Assembly: GCF_024505145.1 (NCBI RefSeq)
Contig: NZ_JANIAA010000012.1
Location: 1 to 64,000, forward strand
Reading direction: 5' to 3'
Origin: Streptomyces rugosispiralis
GTDB lineage: Bacteria > Actinomycetota > Actinomycetes > Streptomycetales > Streptomycetaceae
Length of the DNA stretch: 64,000 nt
In this document: in pieces, positions 52,362-61,333 of the stretch
How positions within the stretch are numbered: the stretch's first letter is position 1
Layout of the letters: each line of letters opens with the position of its first letter
Translations under genes and position numbers: made by a program
The notes under the pieces: generated by a model
Databases searched by the model: none
What the model was told of the DNA's origin: nothing
What the model saw: the letters and a program-made list of their open reading frames with translations, nothing else

Positions 52362-53657
52362 GTGCGCTTGTCCACGCTTCGTCTCAGCGCATCCCTGCTC
52401 GCCCTCACCACCGTCATGGCGGCCTCCATGGCCGCCTCCGGGACGGCCACCGCCCGGCCCGGCGGCCCGGCGGCCGGCCGCGACCGGCCGGGGACCGTCT
52501 GGTCGGCCGGGTGGGCCGCCCCCGTCCAGCGCCCCAGCTCGGGCTTCGAGAAGAACTGGGCCGAGAGCGGCTTCGCCGAGCACACCGCCCAGACCCTGCG
52601 TCAGGTCGTCCGGGTCACCGACGGCGGCACGGCCGCCCGGATCAGGCTGTCGAACCGTTACGGCACCACCCCGCTGCGCATCGCGGGCGCGACCATCGCC
52701 CGTACCGCGCACGGCGCCGCCGTCAACGGCGCGAGCCTGCGCCCGCTGACCTTCGGGCACCGTCGGTCGGTGGAGGTCCCGGCGGGCGGGGAGACGGTGA
52801 GCGACGCGGCCCCGCTGCGCGTGGCGGCCCGTCAGGCGGTCACCGTCACGCTGTACTTCGACCGCCCGACCGGCCCCGCCACCTTCCACGCCCAGGCGTA
52901 CGCCAGCAGCTTCCGCGCGGACGGCGACCACCGCGCCGACCGCGCCGGGGCGGCCTTCGCCGAGACCACCCACTCCTGGTACTACCTCTCCGATGTCGAG
53001 GTCACCGGCGGCCCGCGCCACCCGGGTACGGTGGTGGCCTTCGGCGACTCGATCACCGACGGCTTCGGCTCGACCTATGACGCCGACCACCGCTGGCCGG
53101 ATCTGCTGGCCGAGCGCCTCGTGGCCGCGGGCACCCCGCGCCCCGTACTCAACTCCGGGATCGGCGGCAATCTGCTGCTGCACGACTCGGCCTGGTACGG
53201 GGACCGGGCGGGCGCCCGCTTCCGGCGCGATGTCCTGGACAAGCCGGGCGTACGGTCGGTGATCCTGCTCGAGGGGCTCAACGACATCGGCTTCAGCGAG
53301 GTCGATCTGCCCACCTACAAGCCCGATCCGCAGGTGTCGGCCGATGAGGTGATCGCCGGTTACCGGGAGCTGATCGCTCTCGCGCACGCCCGCGGGATCA
53401 AGGTCATCGGCGGGACGATCCTGCCGTTCAAGGGCGCCGAGTACCACACCCCGCGGTCCGAGGCGAAGCGCGCCGCGATCAACGAGTGGATCCGCGCCTC
53501 GGGCGCCTTCGACGCGGTCGTCGACTTCGCGCAGGCCATGGCCGCGCCGTCCGACCCGCTGCGGCTGAACCCGGCGTACGACTCGGGCGACTTCAAGCAC
53601 CCGAACGACGCGGGCTACCGGCGGATGGCCGAGGCCGTCGACCTCGCGACGCTATGA
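52362..53657 (+). CDS. Secreted SGNH/GDSL hydrolase
   Basis: 431 residues with a Sec signal peptide (RLSTLRLSASLLALTTVMAASMAASGTATA). Block I GDSITDG carries nucleophile Ser230. Block II is Gly in SGIGGN, block III G-L-N-D in LEGLNDIG, and block V DFKHPND with Asp410 and His413. A beta-sandwich N-terminal domain (about 45-215) precedes the hydrolase. Substrate unknown; such proteins act as esterases or deacetylases on polysaccharides. GTG start with AGGAG upstream. Confidence 0.93.
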   Translation: MRLSTLRLSASLLALTTVMAASMAASGTATARPGGPAAGRDRPGTVWSAGWAAPVQRPSSGFEKNWAESGFAEHTAQTLRQVVRVTDGGTAARIRLSNRYGTTPLRIAGATIARTAHGAAVNGASLRPLTFGHRRSVEVPAGGETVSDAAPLRVAARQAVTVTLYFDRPTGPATFHAQAYASSFRADGDHRADRAGAAFAETTHSWYYLSDVEVTGGPRHPGTVVAFGDSITDGFGSTYDADHRWPDLLAERLVAAGTPRPVLNSGIGGNLLLHDSAWYGDRAGARFRRDVLDKPGVRSVILLEGLNDIGFSEVDLPTYKPDPQVSADEVIAGYRELIALAHARGIKVIGGTILPFKGAEYHTPRSEAKRAAINEWIRASGAFDAVVDFAQAMAAPSDPLRLNPAYDSGDFKHPNDAGYRRMAEAVDLATL

Positions 53658-53706
53658 GGCCGCCGACGGGGGTGAGACCGGTGAGAACAGGTGAGAGCGG
53701 GTCGGT

Positions 53707-54162
53707 TCAGGCCAGCGGCAGCTTGAAGCCGATGTGGCTGGCCTCGAAGCCGAGCCGCTCGTAGAAGCGGTGGGCGTCGATACGGGTCGTGTCCGAGGTG
53801 AGCTGCACCAGCACGCACCCCTCGCGGCGTGACTCCTCGACGGCCCATTCGATCAGCTGGGTGCCGAGCCCGCCGCCGCGCTCCTCGGAGTGGATCCGGA
53901 CGCCTTCGATGATCGAGCGCGTGGCGCCGCGCCGCGACAGCCCGGGGATCACGGTCAGCTGAAGGGTGCCGACGGTGCGGCCCTCCCGGACGGCGACGAC
54001 CAGCCGCTGCTGGGGATCCGCGTCCAGCCGCTCGAACGCCGCGCGGTACGGGGCCAGGTCGTCCGGGGACTCCCGGCGGGCGCCGAGCGGGTCGTCCGTC
54101 AGCATGGCCACGATCGCCGGGATGTCATCGGCGGTCGCGCGCCGTATCTCGAAGTCGCTCAT
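53707..54162 (-). CDS. GNAT family N-acetyltransferase
   Basis: 151 residues. Starts FEIRRATADDIPAIVAMLTDDPLGARRE, the acetyl-CoA loop is IHSEERGGGLGTQLIEWAVEESRREGC (R-G-G-G-L-G), and the C-terminus is DAHRFYERLGFEASHIGFKLPL. The pattern resembles small-substrate GNAT enzymes. ATG at 54162 is the natural start. Convergent with the SGNH hydrolase. Confidence 0.9.
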   Translation of the reverse strand: MSDFEIRRATADDIPAIVAMLTDDPLGARRESPDDLAPYRAAFERLDADPQQRLVVAVREGRTVGTLQLTVIPGLSRRGATRSIIEGVRIHSEERGGGLGTQLIEWAVEESRREGCVLVQLTSDTTRIDAHRFYERLGFEASHIGFKLPLA

Positions 54163-54225
54163 GCGGTGGAGCCTACGCCGGGCCCCGCGAGCCCCCGACG
54201 GCGGCGACGGGCCCACGGCCACCGC

Positions 54226-54306
54226 GGATCAGCGGGTCCGGGCATCAGGGCGTTCCAGCGCGTCAGGGCATCAGCGCGTGCCGGGATCAGCGGGTCCGGG
54301 CATCAG
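54226..54306. repeat. Two 23-nt direct repeats
   Basis: GGATCAGCGGGTCCGGGCAT with CAG at 54226-54248 and again at 54284-54306, with related fragments (CGTCAGGGCATCAG) between. The second copy overlaps the 3' end of the marR gene. Confidence 0.8.
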
Positions 54307-54782
54307 CGCGTGGTGCCGGTCAGCCCCTCCACCGCGGCGACGAGGGGCGCCAGCTCCGGCCGCCGGGCGGCCTCGGCGAGTGCCTCGCGCAGCGCGGTGT
54401 CATGCGTCGGCCGCGCCTCCTCCAGGAGTTTCAGCCCCTCGTCGCTGACGTCGGTGTAGATGCCGCGCCGGTCGTCGGGGCAGATGTAGCGGGCGAGCAG
54501 ACCGCGGTCCTCCAGCCGGGTGACCAGCCGGGTCGTGGCGCTCTGGCTGAGTACGACGGAGTCGGCGAGCTGCTTCATCTGCAGATGTCCGCCGTCGCCG
54601 TCGTGCTGCCCGCTGAGTACGTTGAGCACCGAGAATTCGCGGACGCTCAGATCGTGCCCGGCCTGCAGCGCACGCTCGATATGCGTCTCTATCCGGCCGT
54701 GCAGGGAGGACAGGGCGCACCAGCCCTGGGCCAGGGTCTGTGCTACGGGCGGGGCGACGGCGCCGTGCGGTTCGTCCGGCAT
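54303..54782 (-). CDS. MarR family transcriptional regulator
   Basis: 159 residues. The winged helix is SVREFSVLNVLSGQHDGDGGHLQMKQLADSVVLSQSATTRLVTRLEDRGLLARYICPDDRRGIYTDVSDEGLKLL. N- and C-terminal helices form the dimer. The start ATG has AAGGAGG upstream. It is 67 bases downstream of the membrane-protein gene with the same orientation. Ligand unknown. Confidence 0.93.
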   Translation of the reverse strand: MPDEPHGAVAPPVAQTLAQGWCALSSLHGRIETHIERALQAGHDLSVREFSVLNVLSGQHDGDGGHLQMKQLADSVVLSQSATTRLVTRLEDRGLLARYICPDDRRGIYTDVSDEGLKLLEEARPTHDTALREALAEAARRPELAPLVAAVEGLTGTTR

Positions 54783-54849
54783 GGAACCCCTCCTTGGTGG
54801 GTGAGTGGATTCCAGGATAGTCCAGGCATGAAAAAGACCGCGTATGCAA

Positions 54850-55356
54850 TTATCGGCGCTTTGTCGCCCGCAGCCGCCGCCCCCGGGCGGTCAGCCCCCA
54901 GGGCTTGATCACCGAGATCGCGGTGAGAAAGGTATAGACGCACAGGCTGACCGCCGGCGCCAGGATCAGATCCGTGGTCGCCCCGACCGCCCGCCCCGCC
55001 ACGACATCGGCCATCGCGGAGTCGATCCGGGCGCGCAGTGCGAACGCCGTGGCGGCGGTGGTGATCATGGTCAGCCAGAACTTCACGTACACCCACCGGT
55101 GGCGCGCCAGCCCCCAGGGTGTCCCCAGCGACAGCACGATCCCGCTGACCAGCGACAGCAGGCTGATCGGAATCAGCAGCCAGTCGCCCAGCACGTTCAT
55201 GGACCGGTACGCCGCCCCGGCGTCTTCGGCCGAGCCGGCCATGGCCCCGGTGATCCCCAGGGCCAGCACCCCGAGGGTCAGCCCGAGCCATCCGACGGAG
55301 ACGACGACATGAACGACGAGGAGGCCCCGGCGCGCGGGGCGGGTGAGTTGCCGCAT
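54850..55356 (-). CDS. DUF2269-like integral membrane protein
   Basis: 168 residues with four hydrophobic helices: GLLVVHVVVSVGWLGLTLGVLALGI, WLLIPISLLSLVSGIVLSL, WVYVKFWLTMITTAATAFAL and LILAPAVSLCVYTFLTAISVI. A His at the start of helix 1 and a GW pair fit the DUF2269 pattern, which I assign with moderate confidence. The ATG at 55356 is chosen because the upstream frame is Arg/Pro-rich. It precedes marR. Confidence 0.75.
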   Translation of the reverse strand: MRQLTRPARRGLLVVHVVVSVGWLGLTLGVLALGITGAMAGSAEDAGAAYRSMNVLGDWLLIPISLLSLVSGIVLSLGTPWGLARHRWVYVKFWLTMITTAATAFALRARIDSAMADVVAGRAVGATTDLILAPAVSLCVYTFLTAISVIKPWGLTARGRRLRATKRR

Positions 55357-55487
55357 GCCCCCACCGTGGCGGCGTCGCGACCCCGGGGCGTCTGACGTCG
55401 GGAGTATCCGCGCGTACTCCCGGCGGCGCGGGCGGCCCGGCGCGTAGGTGCCGGCGGGCCGGGCGATGACGCCGGGCCGTCGGCGCC

Positions 55488-55527
55488 GGGCCGGGCCGTT
55501 GGCGTTCGGGCCGGGCCGTTGGCGTTG
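55488..55527. repeat. Two 20-nt tandem repeats
   Basis: GGGCCGGGCCGTTGGCGTTC at 55488-55507 and the same except the last base at 55508-55527, in the divergent gap before the HAD gene. Confidence 0.8.
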
Positions 55528-55572
55528 GGCCGGGGCGGGGCCGGTCGGCGGGTGCATCTACGCTCGGCTGGT

Positions 55573-56205
55573 ATGACCAGACTGCATCTGTTCGATCTGG
55601 ACGGGACGCTCATCCACGGCTCGGCCGCCGCGATCGAGATCTCCCGGCAGCTCGGTCTGGAGCGGGAGATCGCCGCGCTGGAGCGGGCGTTCGCGGGCGG
55701 GGAACTGACGACGGCCCAGTTCGCGGAGCGGGCCTGTGCGCTGTGGGCGGCGCTGACGGAGGAGCATGTGGCGGCGGCGTTCGAGGGGGCGCCGTGGCTG
55801 GCCGGGATCCGTGAGGTGTGGGCGGACATCCGGGCGCGGGGCGAGCGCTGTGCGGTGATTTCGCTCTCGCCGGGCTTCTTCGTGTCGCGGCTGCTGGAGT
55901 GGGGCGCGGACGCCACGTACGGCTCGACGTGGCCCGCCGTGCCGTTCCGGGAGCCGGTGGATCCGGCGGGGATCCTGACCCCGGCCGCGAAGGTCCGGAT
56001 CGCCGATGAACTCTGTGCGAAGTTCGGCTTGACCAGGGATCACTGCGTGGCCTATGGGGATTCCCTCTCGGACGCCGAACTGTTCACGGTGGTGCCGGTC
56101 TCGGTCGCCGTGAACGCCGACCACCATGTGAGCGAAATCGCATCCCACGCCTATACGGGCCGCGATCTCCGAGAGGCTTACGAATTGATGGGTAACCACA
56201 CGTAA
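55573..56205 (+). CDS. HAD superfamily phosphatase (SerB-like)
   Basis: 210 residues. Motif I LFDLDGTLIHG, motif II Ser in AVISLSPGFF, the Lys in PAAKVRIADEL, and motif III YGDSLSDAEL are all present. The inserted helical cap between motifs I and II is of the subclass IB type, as in phosphoserine phosphatase. Substrate unknown. Chosen start: ATG at 55573, as motif I falls seven residues later. Confidence 0.9.
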   Translation: MTRLHLFDLDGTLIHGSAAAIEISRQLGLEREIAALERAFAGGELTTAQFAERACALWAALTEEHVAAAFEGAPWLAGIREVWADIRARGERCAVISLSPGFFVSRLLEWGADATYGSTWPAVPFREPVDPAGILTPAAKVRIADELCAKFGLTRDHCVAYGDSLSDAELFTVVPVSVAVNADHHVSEIASHAYTGRDLREAYELMGNHT

Positions 56206-56556
56206 CTATCGGTAATTACGCGAGTTGGTGGGTGTAACAGATGTGGGGCACTTGGGGCTTGTGAATTCATCCGGGGCCGGTAGGGTCGGGTCCGGTTCCG
56301 TGCGGCGTGCTGTAACGGGGTCAGAACGGGCATCCCAGGGCAACCAGCGTAACGGGAACGCAGCCCCCGTTTCCCGGACTTCGGGCTATGCGCCCGGGGC
56401 GGGGAACGAGCATGGCATGCTGCCCGGCAGAGAGTTACAGAGAGGGTCGGCACGACCATTCTCGCTTGAACCAGTGCACCAGGACGGGGAATCGCGGGCA
56501 CATTCCGGCAGCGGAAGTGCGAAGACCGACAGAAAGATGTTCGAGGCGAGGCAACC
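56206..56556. other. Intergenic region before flavohemoglobin (351 bases)
   Basis: Non-coding stretch between the HAD gene and the globin gene; presumably carries the globin promoter. I noticed GGGAAC and GTTTCCC elements around 56351-56374 but could not assign a specific regulator. Confidence 0.45.
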
Positions 56557-58131
56557 ATGGACGCTCCGACCACCACATCGTCGGCCGGCAGCGACGGCTC
56601 CGGCGGAAACAGTGGCGACTGGGGCTGGTTCACCCCGAGCAGGAAACCGGCCGACGACCGCAGGACCCCGGACCAGCAGAGCGATGAGCGTGCGCCCAGC
56701 CGCCCGGTGAACCCGATACGCCCGGTCGGCACCGAAGCCGACCGCCGTACGCCCGCGGAGCCGGCCCCCGCGCCCGGCCGGGGAGCGGGCGGCCACCGCA
56801 CCGACGACCGCCGTACGGACGACCATCGCCCGGACGACCATCGCCCGGACGACCGCCGGGCCCCCGGCCCCGCGGGGCACGGCCCAGCCGCCCCCGGCCC
56901 CGCCGCCCCCGGGCGCGAGGAGCATCAGCGCCCCGACGAGGTGGCCCCGGTCCCGCAGGACGTCCGGCCCGGCCCCGACTCGCCGTTCGCCGCCCCCGAG
57001 ACCGCCTCGCCCGACGCGATCCTGCTGCGCCGCACCATGGCCGAGGTCGAGCCCATCAGCGACAAGGTCACCTCGTACTTCTACGCGCTGCTCTTCGTCC
57101 AGCACCCCGAGCTGCGGCCGCTCTTCCCCGCCGCCATGGACGCCCAGCGCGACCGGCTGTTCAAGGCGATCCTCACCGCCGCCCGGCTCATCGACGACCT
57201 CGACATCCTCACCGAGTTCCTCTCCCGGCTGGGCCGCGGCCACCGCAAGTACGGCACCCAGCCCGAGCACTACCCCGCCGTCGGCGAATGCCTGATCGGC
57301 GCGCTCACCCGCTACGCCGTCACCACCTGGAACGACGAGGCCGAGGCCGCCTGGGTGCGGGCCTACACCGCGATCTCCCAGATCATGATCGACTCGGCCG
57401 CCGAGGACGAGCTGATCGCCCCCGCGTGGTGGCAGGCCGAGGTGGTCGGGCATGAGACGCGCACCCATGACATCGCGGTCATCACCGTCCGTCCCGACCA
57501 GCCGTACCCCTTTCTGGCGGGCCAGTACACCTCACTGGAAACGCCCTGGTGGCCGCGGGTCTGGCGGCACTATTCGTTCGCCTCGGCGCCGCGCTCCGAC
57601 GGGCTGCTCTCCTTCCATGTGAAGGCCGTCCCGGCCGGATGGGTGTCCTCCGCGCTGGTGCACCGGGCCCGCCCCGGCGATGTGATCCGCCTCGGGCCCC
57701 CCGCCGGTTCCATGACGGTCGACCACGCCAGCGACAACGGGCTGCTCTGCCTCGGCGGCGGCACCGGAATCGCGCCGATCAAGGCGCTGGTCGAGGACGT
57801 CGCCGACCACGGCCGCAACCGCCCGGTCGAGGTCTTCTACGGCGCCCGCAACGATCACGATCTGTACGACATCGACACCATGCTGCGGCTGGCCCAGAAG
57901 CATCCGTGGCTCGCGGTCCGTCCCGTCGTCTCCGACGGCCCGACCAACGGCCTCAGCGGTCGGCTGCCCGACGCCGTGCGGCAGTACGGCCCGTGGAACG
58001 CGTTCGACGCCTATCTCTCCGGGCCGCCCGGGATGATCCGCAGCGGTGTCGACGCCCTGATGGGCGTCGGCATTCCGTCGCACCGCATCCGGCACGACTC
58101 CATCGAGGAGCTCGCCGCGGCCGCGGAATAG
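56557..58131 (+). CDS. Flavohemoglobin-like protein with long disordered N-terminus
   Basis: 524 residues. Residues 1 to about 145 are Pro/Asp/Arg-rich, with a DDHRP repeat. The globin domain (about 148-285) has the proximal-His segment GRGHRKYGTQPEHYPAVGE. The ferredoxin-reductase half has FAD motif RHYSFASAP and NAD(P)H motifs CLGGGTGIAPIKALVED and GPPGM. Flavohemoglobins convert nitric oxide to nitrate. The extension is not usual for Hmp and suggests a second function or membrane or protein contact. GAGGCGAGG precedes the ATG. The next gene is a PPOX protein, 91 bases on. Confidence 0.93.
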   Translation: MDAPTTTSSAGSDGSGGNSGDWGWFTPSRKPADDRRTPDQQSDERAPSRPVNPIRPVGTEADRRTPAEPAPAPGRGAGGHRTDDRRTDDHRPDDHRPDDRRAPGPAGHGPAAPGPAAPGREEHQRPDEVAPVPQDVRPGPDSPFAAPETASPDAILLRRTMAEVEPISDKVTSYFYALLFVQHPELRPLFPAAMDAQRDRLFKAILTAARLIDDLDILTEFLSRLGRGHRKYGTQPEHYPAVGECLIGALTRYAVTTWNDEAEAAWVRAYTAISQIMIDSAAEDELIAPAWWQAEVVGHETRTHDIAVITVRPDQPYPFLAGQYTSLETPWWPRVWRHYSFASAPRSDGLLSFHVKAVPAGWVSSALVHRARPGDVIRLGPPAGSMTVDHASDNGLLCLGGGTGIAPIKALVEDVADHGRNRPVEVFYGARNDHDLYDIDTMLRLAQKHPWLAVRPVVSDGPTNGLSGRLPDAVRQYGPWNAFDAYLSGPPGMIRSGVDALMGVGIPSHRIRHDSIEELAAAAE

Positions 58132-58222
58132 GGCGCGGGCACGGACGGCATACGACGAAACACCAACACTAGGCAGGCATTCCGGCGATTCCGGACGGCG
58201 AATCAGGACGGGGACGAGAACC

Positions 58223-59647
58223 GTGGACAGTGCGGAGCACCTGGACGACCGCGCGTGGCGTCCCGGGAGCGACGGCGAACACCATTTGCAGCGGCGACTG
58301 GGCACCGTCGACCGCGCCGACCGCTTCTACGACGACCAGGTGCTGGACCACCTGAATGTCCGGATGCGGGAGTTCATCGAGCGCCAGGAAATGTTCTTCC
58401 TGGCCACCTCCGACCGGCACGGGGAGTGCGACAGCACGTTCCGGGCCGGTCCGCCCGGCTTTCTGAGAGTGCTCGACACGCGCACGCTGGCCTATCCCGA
58501 ATACCGGGGGAACGGCGTCTTGGCCAGCCTCGGCAATATCCAGGAGAACCCCCACCTGGGCATTCTCATGGTCGACTTCTTCCGGGACCGGATCGGGCTG
58601 CATGTGAACGGCCGGGCCCGGGTGGTGGAGGACGCCGAGATGCGCGAGGCGCAGCCCGGACTGCCGGTGGACCCGGTGCCGGGGCGGCGCGCGGTGGTGT
58701 GGGTCGAGGTGACCGTCGAGGAGGCGTACATCCACTGCGCCAAGCACATCCCGCACCTCCAGAAGGTCCCGGCGCAGCGGCGCACCGGCGCTGGCGACGC
58801 CGCCCGGCGCCGTGGGCCCTCCGGTGACCGGGCCCTCGAGCACGACCGGGAGCGGGACTGGGGGACGGACGACGTCAAGCGGAAGGGCGGCGACTTCTTC
58901 GGCGCGGCGGCCGAGGCCCGCGAGGGCCGCCGGGTTCCCCCTACGCCGCCTGCGCCGCCTGCGCCCGCTGCGCCGCCGGCGGCCCCTATGCCCGCTGCGC
59001 CGCCCGTTTCGTCTGCTCCGTCTGCCTCGCCCGCGCAGCCCGCTCCGCCCGCGCGATCTGCTCCGCCCGCGCGATCTGCTCCGCCCGCGCCTGCTGCCCC
59101 ATCCGTTCCGTCCGCCCCGTCTGTTCCGTCTGTCCCGTCCGTTTCACGGCCCTCGTGGGCGGTGGACCTGCCCGGACAACCTGCCCGGCCTCTTCCGGCC
59201 GCTCGGACCGAGCTGGAGGTCCCGGCCTCTCAGGGGCCGGCCGCCCCGGATCCTCAGCCCCTGACAGACTCGGACACTCAGGTCCTGGCGATCCCTCCTG
59301 CCCCGCCCACGTCACCGGTCTCATGGCCGGTGGGCCTGCCTGCCCAGACCGCCCCAACAGCCCCGACCGCCCCGACCGCCCCGGCCACTCAGGACGTCCG
59401 GGGCCCGCAGGTTCCGGTCGTCGAACCGGCCGTGCGGCCCGAACCGCAGGCCGACGCGGTGGCCGACCCCGCTCGGCGGGCCGCCGAGCCCTCGGCGGTG
59501 CGTGATCTCGGCCCGGCCATCCGGCCGCCGGTCCGCCCCGACGCGGGGCCCGAGGACTGGCGGGAGGAGGCCGAGCGGGTGCTGGCCGAGGCGCGTCAGC
59601 GGGCGGCCCGGAAGACCCAGCAGCCGTTCAGCGGCTGGTTCCGTTAG
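58223..59647 (+). CDS. Pyridoxamine 5'-phosphate oxidase family protein with Pro/Ala tail
   Basis: 474 residues. The N-terminal split-barrel FMN/heme/F420-binding domain (1 to about 205) includes EMFFLATSDRHGECDSTFRAGPPGF, a core pattern of the PPOX family, and HLGILMVDFFRDRIGLHVNGRARVVED. Residues about 230-400 are Pro/Ala/Ser repeats of the A-P-P-A type. The last 40 residues form a charged helix. It starts at GTG 58223, downstream of the flavohemoglobin gene in the same orientation. The stop is four bases from the converging NUDIX stop. Confidence 0.88.
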   Translation: MDSAEHLDDRAWRPGSDGEHHLQRRLGTVDRADRFYDDQVLDHLNVRMREFIERQEMFFLATSDRHGECDSTFRAGPPGFLRVLDTRTLAYPEYRGNGVLASLGNIQENPHLGILMVDFFRDRIGLHVNGRARVVEDAEMREAQPGLPVDPVPGRRAVVWVEVTVEEAYIHCAKHIPHLQKVPAQRRTGAGDAARRRGPSGDRALEHDRERDWGTDDVKRKGGDFFGAAAEAREGRRVPPTPPAPPAPAAPPAAPMPAAPPVSSAPSASPAQPAPPARSAPPARSAPPAPAAPSVPSAPSVPSVPSVSRPSWAVDLPGQPARPLPAARTELEVPASQGPAAPDPQPLTDSDTQVLAIPPAPPTSPVSWPVGLPAQTAPTAPTAPTAPATQDVRGPQVPVVEPAVRPEPQADAVADPARRAAEPSAVRDLGPAIRPPVRPDAGPEDWREEAERVLAEARQRAARKTQQPFSGWFR

Positions 59648-59651
59648 TTCC

Positions 59652-60215
59652 TCAGCCGAGGTCGTCCGCGAGCAGGGCCAGCACGCCCTCGATGTTGGCG
59701 TCGAGGTAGGCCCGCAGCGAGGGCGGCACCACCCCGACCGAGGCGATCCCCTCGCGGGTGAACGGGACGCTCACCACGTCGTACTCCCCGCACGGCTCGT
59801 CCACCTCCGGGCCGTGCCGCCGGGAGAGGTCCATCGAGGCGAGTCTGCAGACGAAGAAGTGCTGCACCTTCACGCCGGCCGCGCCCGCGTCCCCAGAGCC
59901 CTCAGCTCCCCCAGCGCCCCCAGCGCCCCCAGCGCCAGGGGCGCTCTCATCGGGATGCGGGACGGTGTCGACGAAGGCGGGCACCACGTCCGTCACCTTC
60001 GCGCCCAGTTCCTCGTCCACCTCGCGGTACAGGGCCTCGACGACGGTCGCGTCCTCGGGCTCCATCCCGCCGCCCGGAGTGATCCAGTACGGCGCCTGGC
60101 CGGGCTTGGTGCGCTTGATCAGGATCATGCGGGGCGCGGTGTCGCCCTCGATCAGAATGGCACGGGCGGTGCGCTTGACCACGGGTCGTTCGGTCATGCA
60201 GGACATCTGCCGCAC
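59652..60215 (-). CDS. NUDIX hydrolase
   Basis: 187 residues. The Nudix box reads GGGMEPEDATVVEALYREVDEELGA, matching GX5EX7REUXEEXGU. A Gly/Ala-rich insertion (about 95-115, GAGGAGGAGGAEGSGDAGAAG) interrupts a loop after the box. Substrate unknown. The ATG at 60215 has CGAGGG nine bases upstream; an ATG at 60197 is possible. Confidence 0.9.
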   Translation of the reverse strand: MRQMSCMTERPVVKRTARAILIEGDTAPRMILIKRTKPGQAPYWITPGGGMEPEDATVVEALYREVDEELGAKVTDVVPAFVDTVPHPDESAPGAGGAGGAGGAEGSGDAGAAGVKVQHFFVCRLASMDLSRRHGPEVDEPCGEYDVVSVPFTREGIASVGVVPPSLRAYLDANIEGVLALLADDLG

Positions 60216-60239
60216 CCTCGGTCCCGCGAAACCACTTAT

Positions 60240-61136
60240 TCACCAATCGACAGCCGCGCGCAACAGCCACTCGTGCGCCCGCGCGATATGGGGCAGCGCG
60301 AGTGCCCCCGTCCGCACCACCAGGAAATAGGTGCGCAGTGGCGGCACCGGCGGGTTGAGCAGCGCCACCACCTCCCCGGCGTCCAGCGCGTCCATGCACA
60401 GATAGCGGGGCAGAACGCCGAGCCCCGCGCCCTGCGCGACACAGGCGAGCACCGCGCGCAGATCGGGCGCGATGATCGTGCCGGCGGTGACCGGCCGGGT
60501 GTCGAAGACGGCCGACCAGTAGCGGGTGACCAGCGGCAGGCTCTCATGCACCTCGACGACGGGCAGCGCCTCCAGCGCCCGCACCCCCTTGACCTGGAGC
60601 ACCGCCGGACCGCCGAGCCGGGCGGCCCAGCGCGGGGACGCGACCAGCACATGCTCCTCGTCGCACAGCGGGGTGGCGGCCAGCAGCCGGCCCCGTGGCC
60701 GGGCGGTGGTGATGGCCAGGTCGTGATGGCCGGCGCCCAGTCCCTCGAACAGCTCCTCGGCACTGCCGAAGGCGCAGCGCACCGCCAGCCCCTGGGTGAC
60801 CAGGGTGGTCAGCGCGGGCAGGGCGCGCAGCGCGGTGAACTCCGGAGGGCCCGCGAGATGCAGGGTGCGCAGCGCCGAGCGATCGTCCAGACCGGCCTCG
60901 GTGATCTCCACCAGGGCGTCGAGATGCGGCGCGGCCTTGTGGGCGAGTTCGTCCCCGACCGTGGTGGGGACGACGCCGCGCGCCGTACGGAGGAACAGGG
61001 GGCGGCCGAGCTGCCGCTCCAGGGTGCGTATCTGGCCGGTGACGGCGGGCTGGGAGAGCCCGAGCAGCCCGGCGGCGCGGGTGAAGGACCCGGCGCGGTG
61101 GACCGCGACAAAGGTGCGTAAGAGGGCCAGATCCAT
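60240..61136 (-). CDS. LysR family transcriptional regulator
   Basis: 298 residues. The HTH is MDLALLRTFVAVHRAGSFTRAAGLLGLSQPAVTGQIRTLERQLGRPLFLRTARG. The effector domain contains LAVRCAFGSAEELFEGLGAGHHDLAITTARP and GLGVLPRYLCMDALDAGEV. Chosen ATG at 61136. It lies downstream of the cystathionine lyase gene on the same strand, separated by a terminator and 197 bases, so it has its own promoter. Confidence 0.93.
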   Translation of the reverse strand: MDLALLRTFVAVHRAGSFTRAAGLLGLSQPAVTGQIRTLERQLGRPLFLRTARGVVPTTVGDELAHKAAPHLDALVEITEAGLDDRSALRTLHLAGPPEFTALRALPALTTLVTQGLAVRCAFGSAEELFEGLGAGHHDLAITTARPRGRLLAATPLCDEEHVLVASPRWAARLGGPAVLQVKGVRALEALPVVEVHESLPLVTRYWSAVFDTRPVTAGTIIAPDLRAVLACVAQGAGLGVLPRYLCMDALDAGEVVALLNPPVPPLRTYFLVVRTGALALPHIARAHEWLLRAAVDW

Positions 61137-61272
61137 GCGGTTCCCCTCGCCTCGTCGCGCCCCGAACGCATGCCAACTATAAATATGCCGATAGGTCCAT
61201 GTCGCTACTGTGATTGGACACTGACGCTGAGTCAACTAGCCTTGTTCGAGCGGTTCTCCACGAGAAGAACCG

Positions 61273-61311
61273 GGGCGTCTCAAGCCACGAGGGGGGAGGC
61301 TTGAGACGCCC
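61273..61311 (-). terminator. Terminator after the cystathionine lyase gene
   Basis: 14-bp perfect stem GGGCGTCTCAAGCC (61273-61286) with 61298-61311, 11-base loop, 22 bases past the stop of the minus-strand gene. Confidence 0.8.
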
Positions 61312-61333
61312 GCACAGGCATACCCGCCCGCTT

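Noticed and set aside
51948..52749. Open frames across the 41-nt repeats (both strands)
   Set aside because: The unit is 41 bases, so each copy shifts frame; the translated Cys/Val/Arg-rich or His/Arg/Pro-rich repeats are a by-product, and start or stop positions do not fit neighbours.
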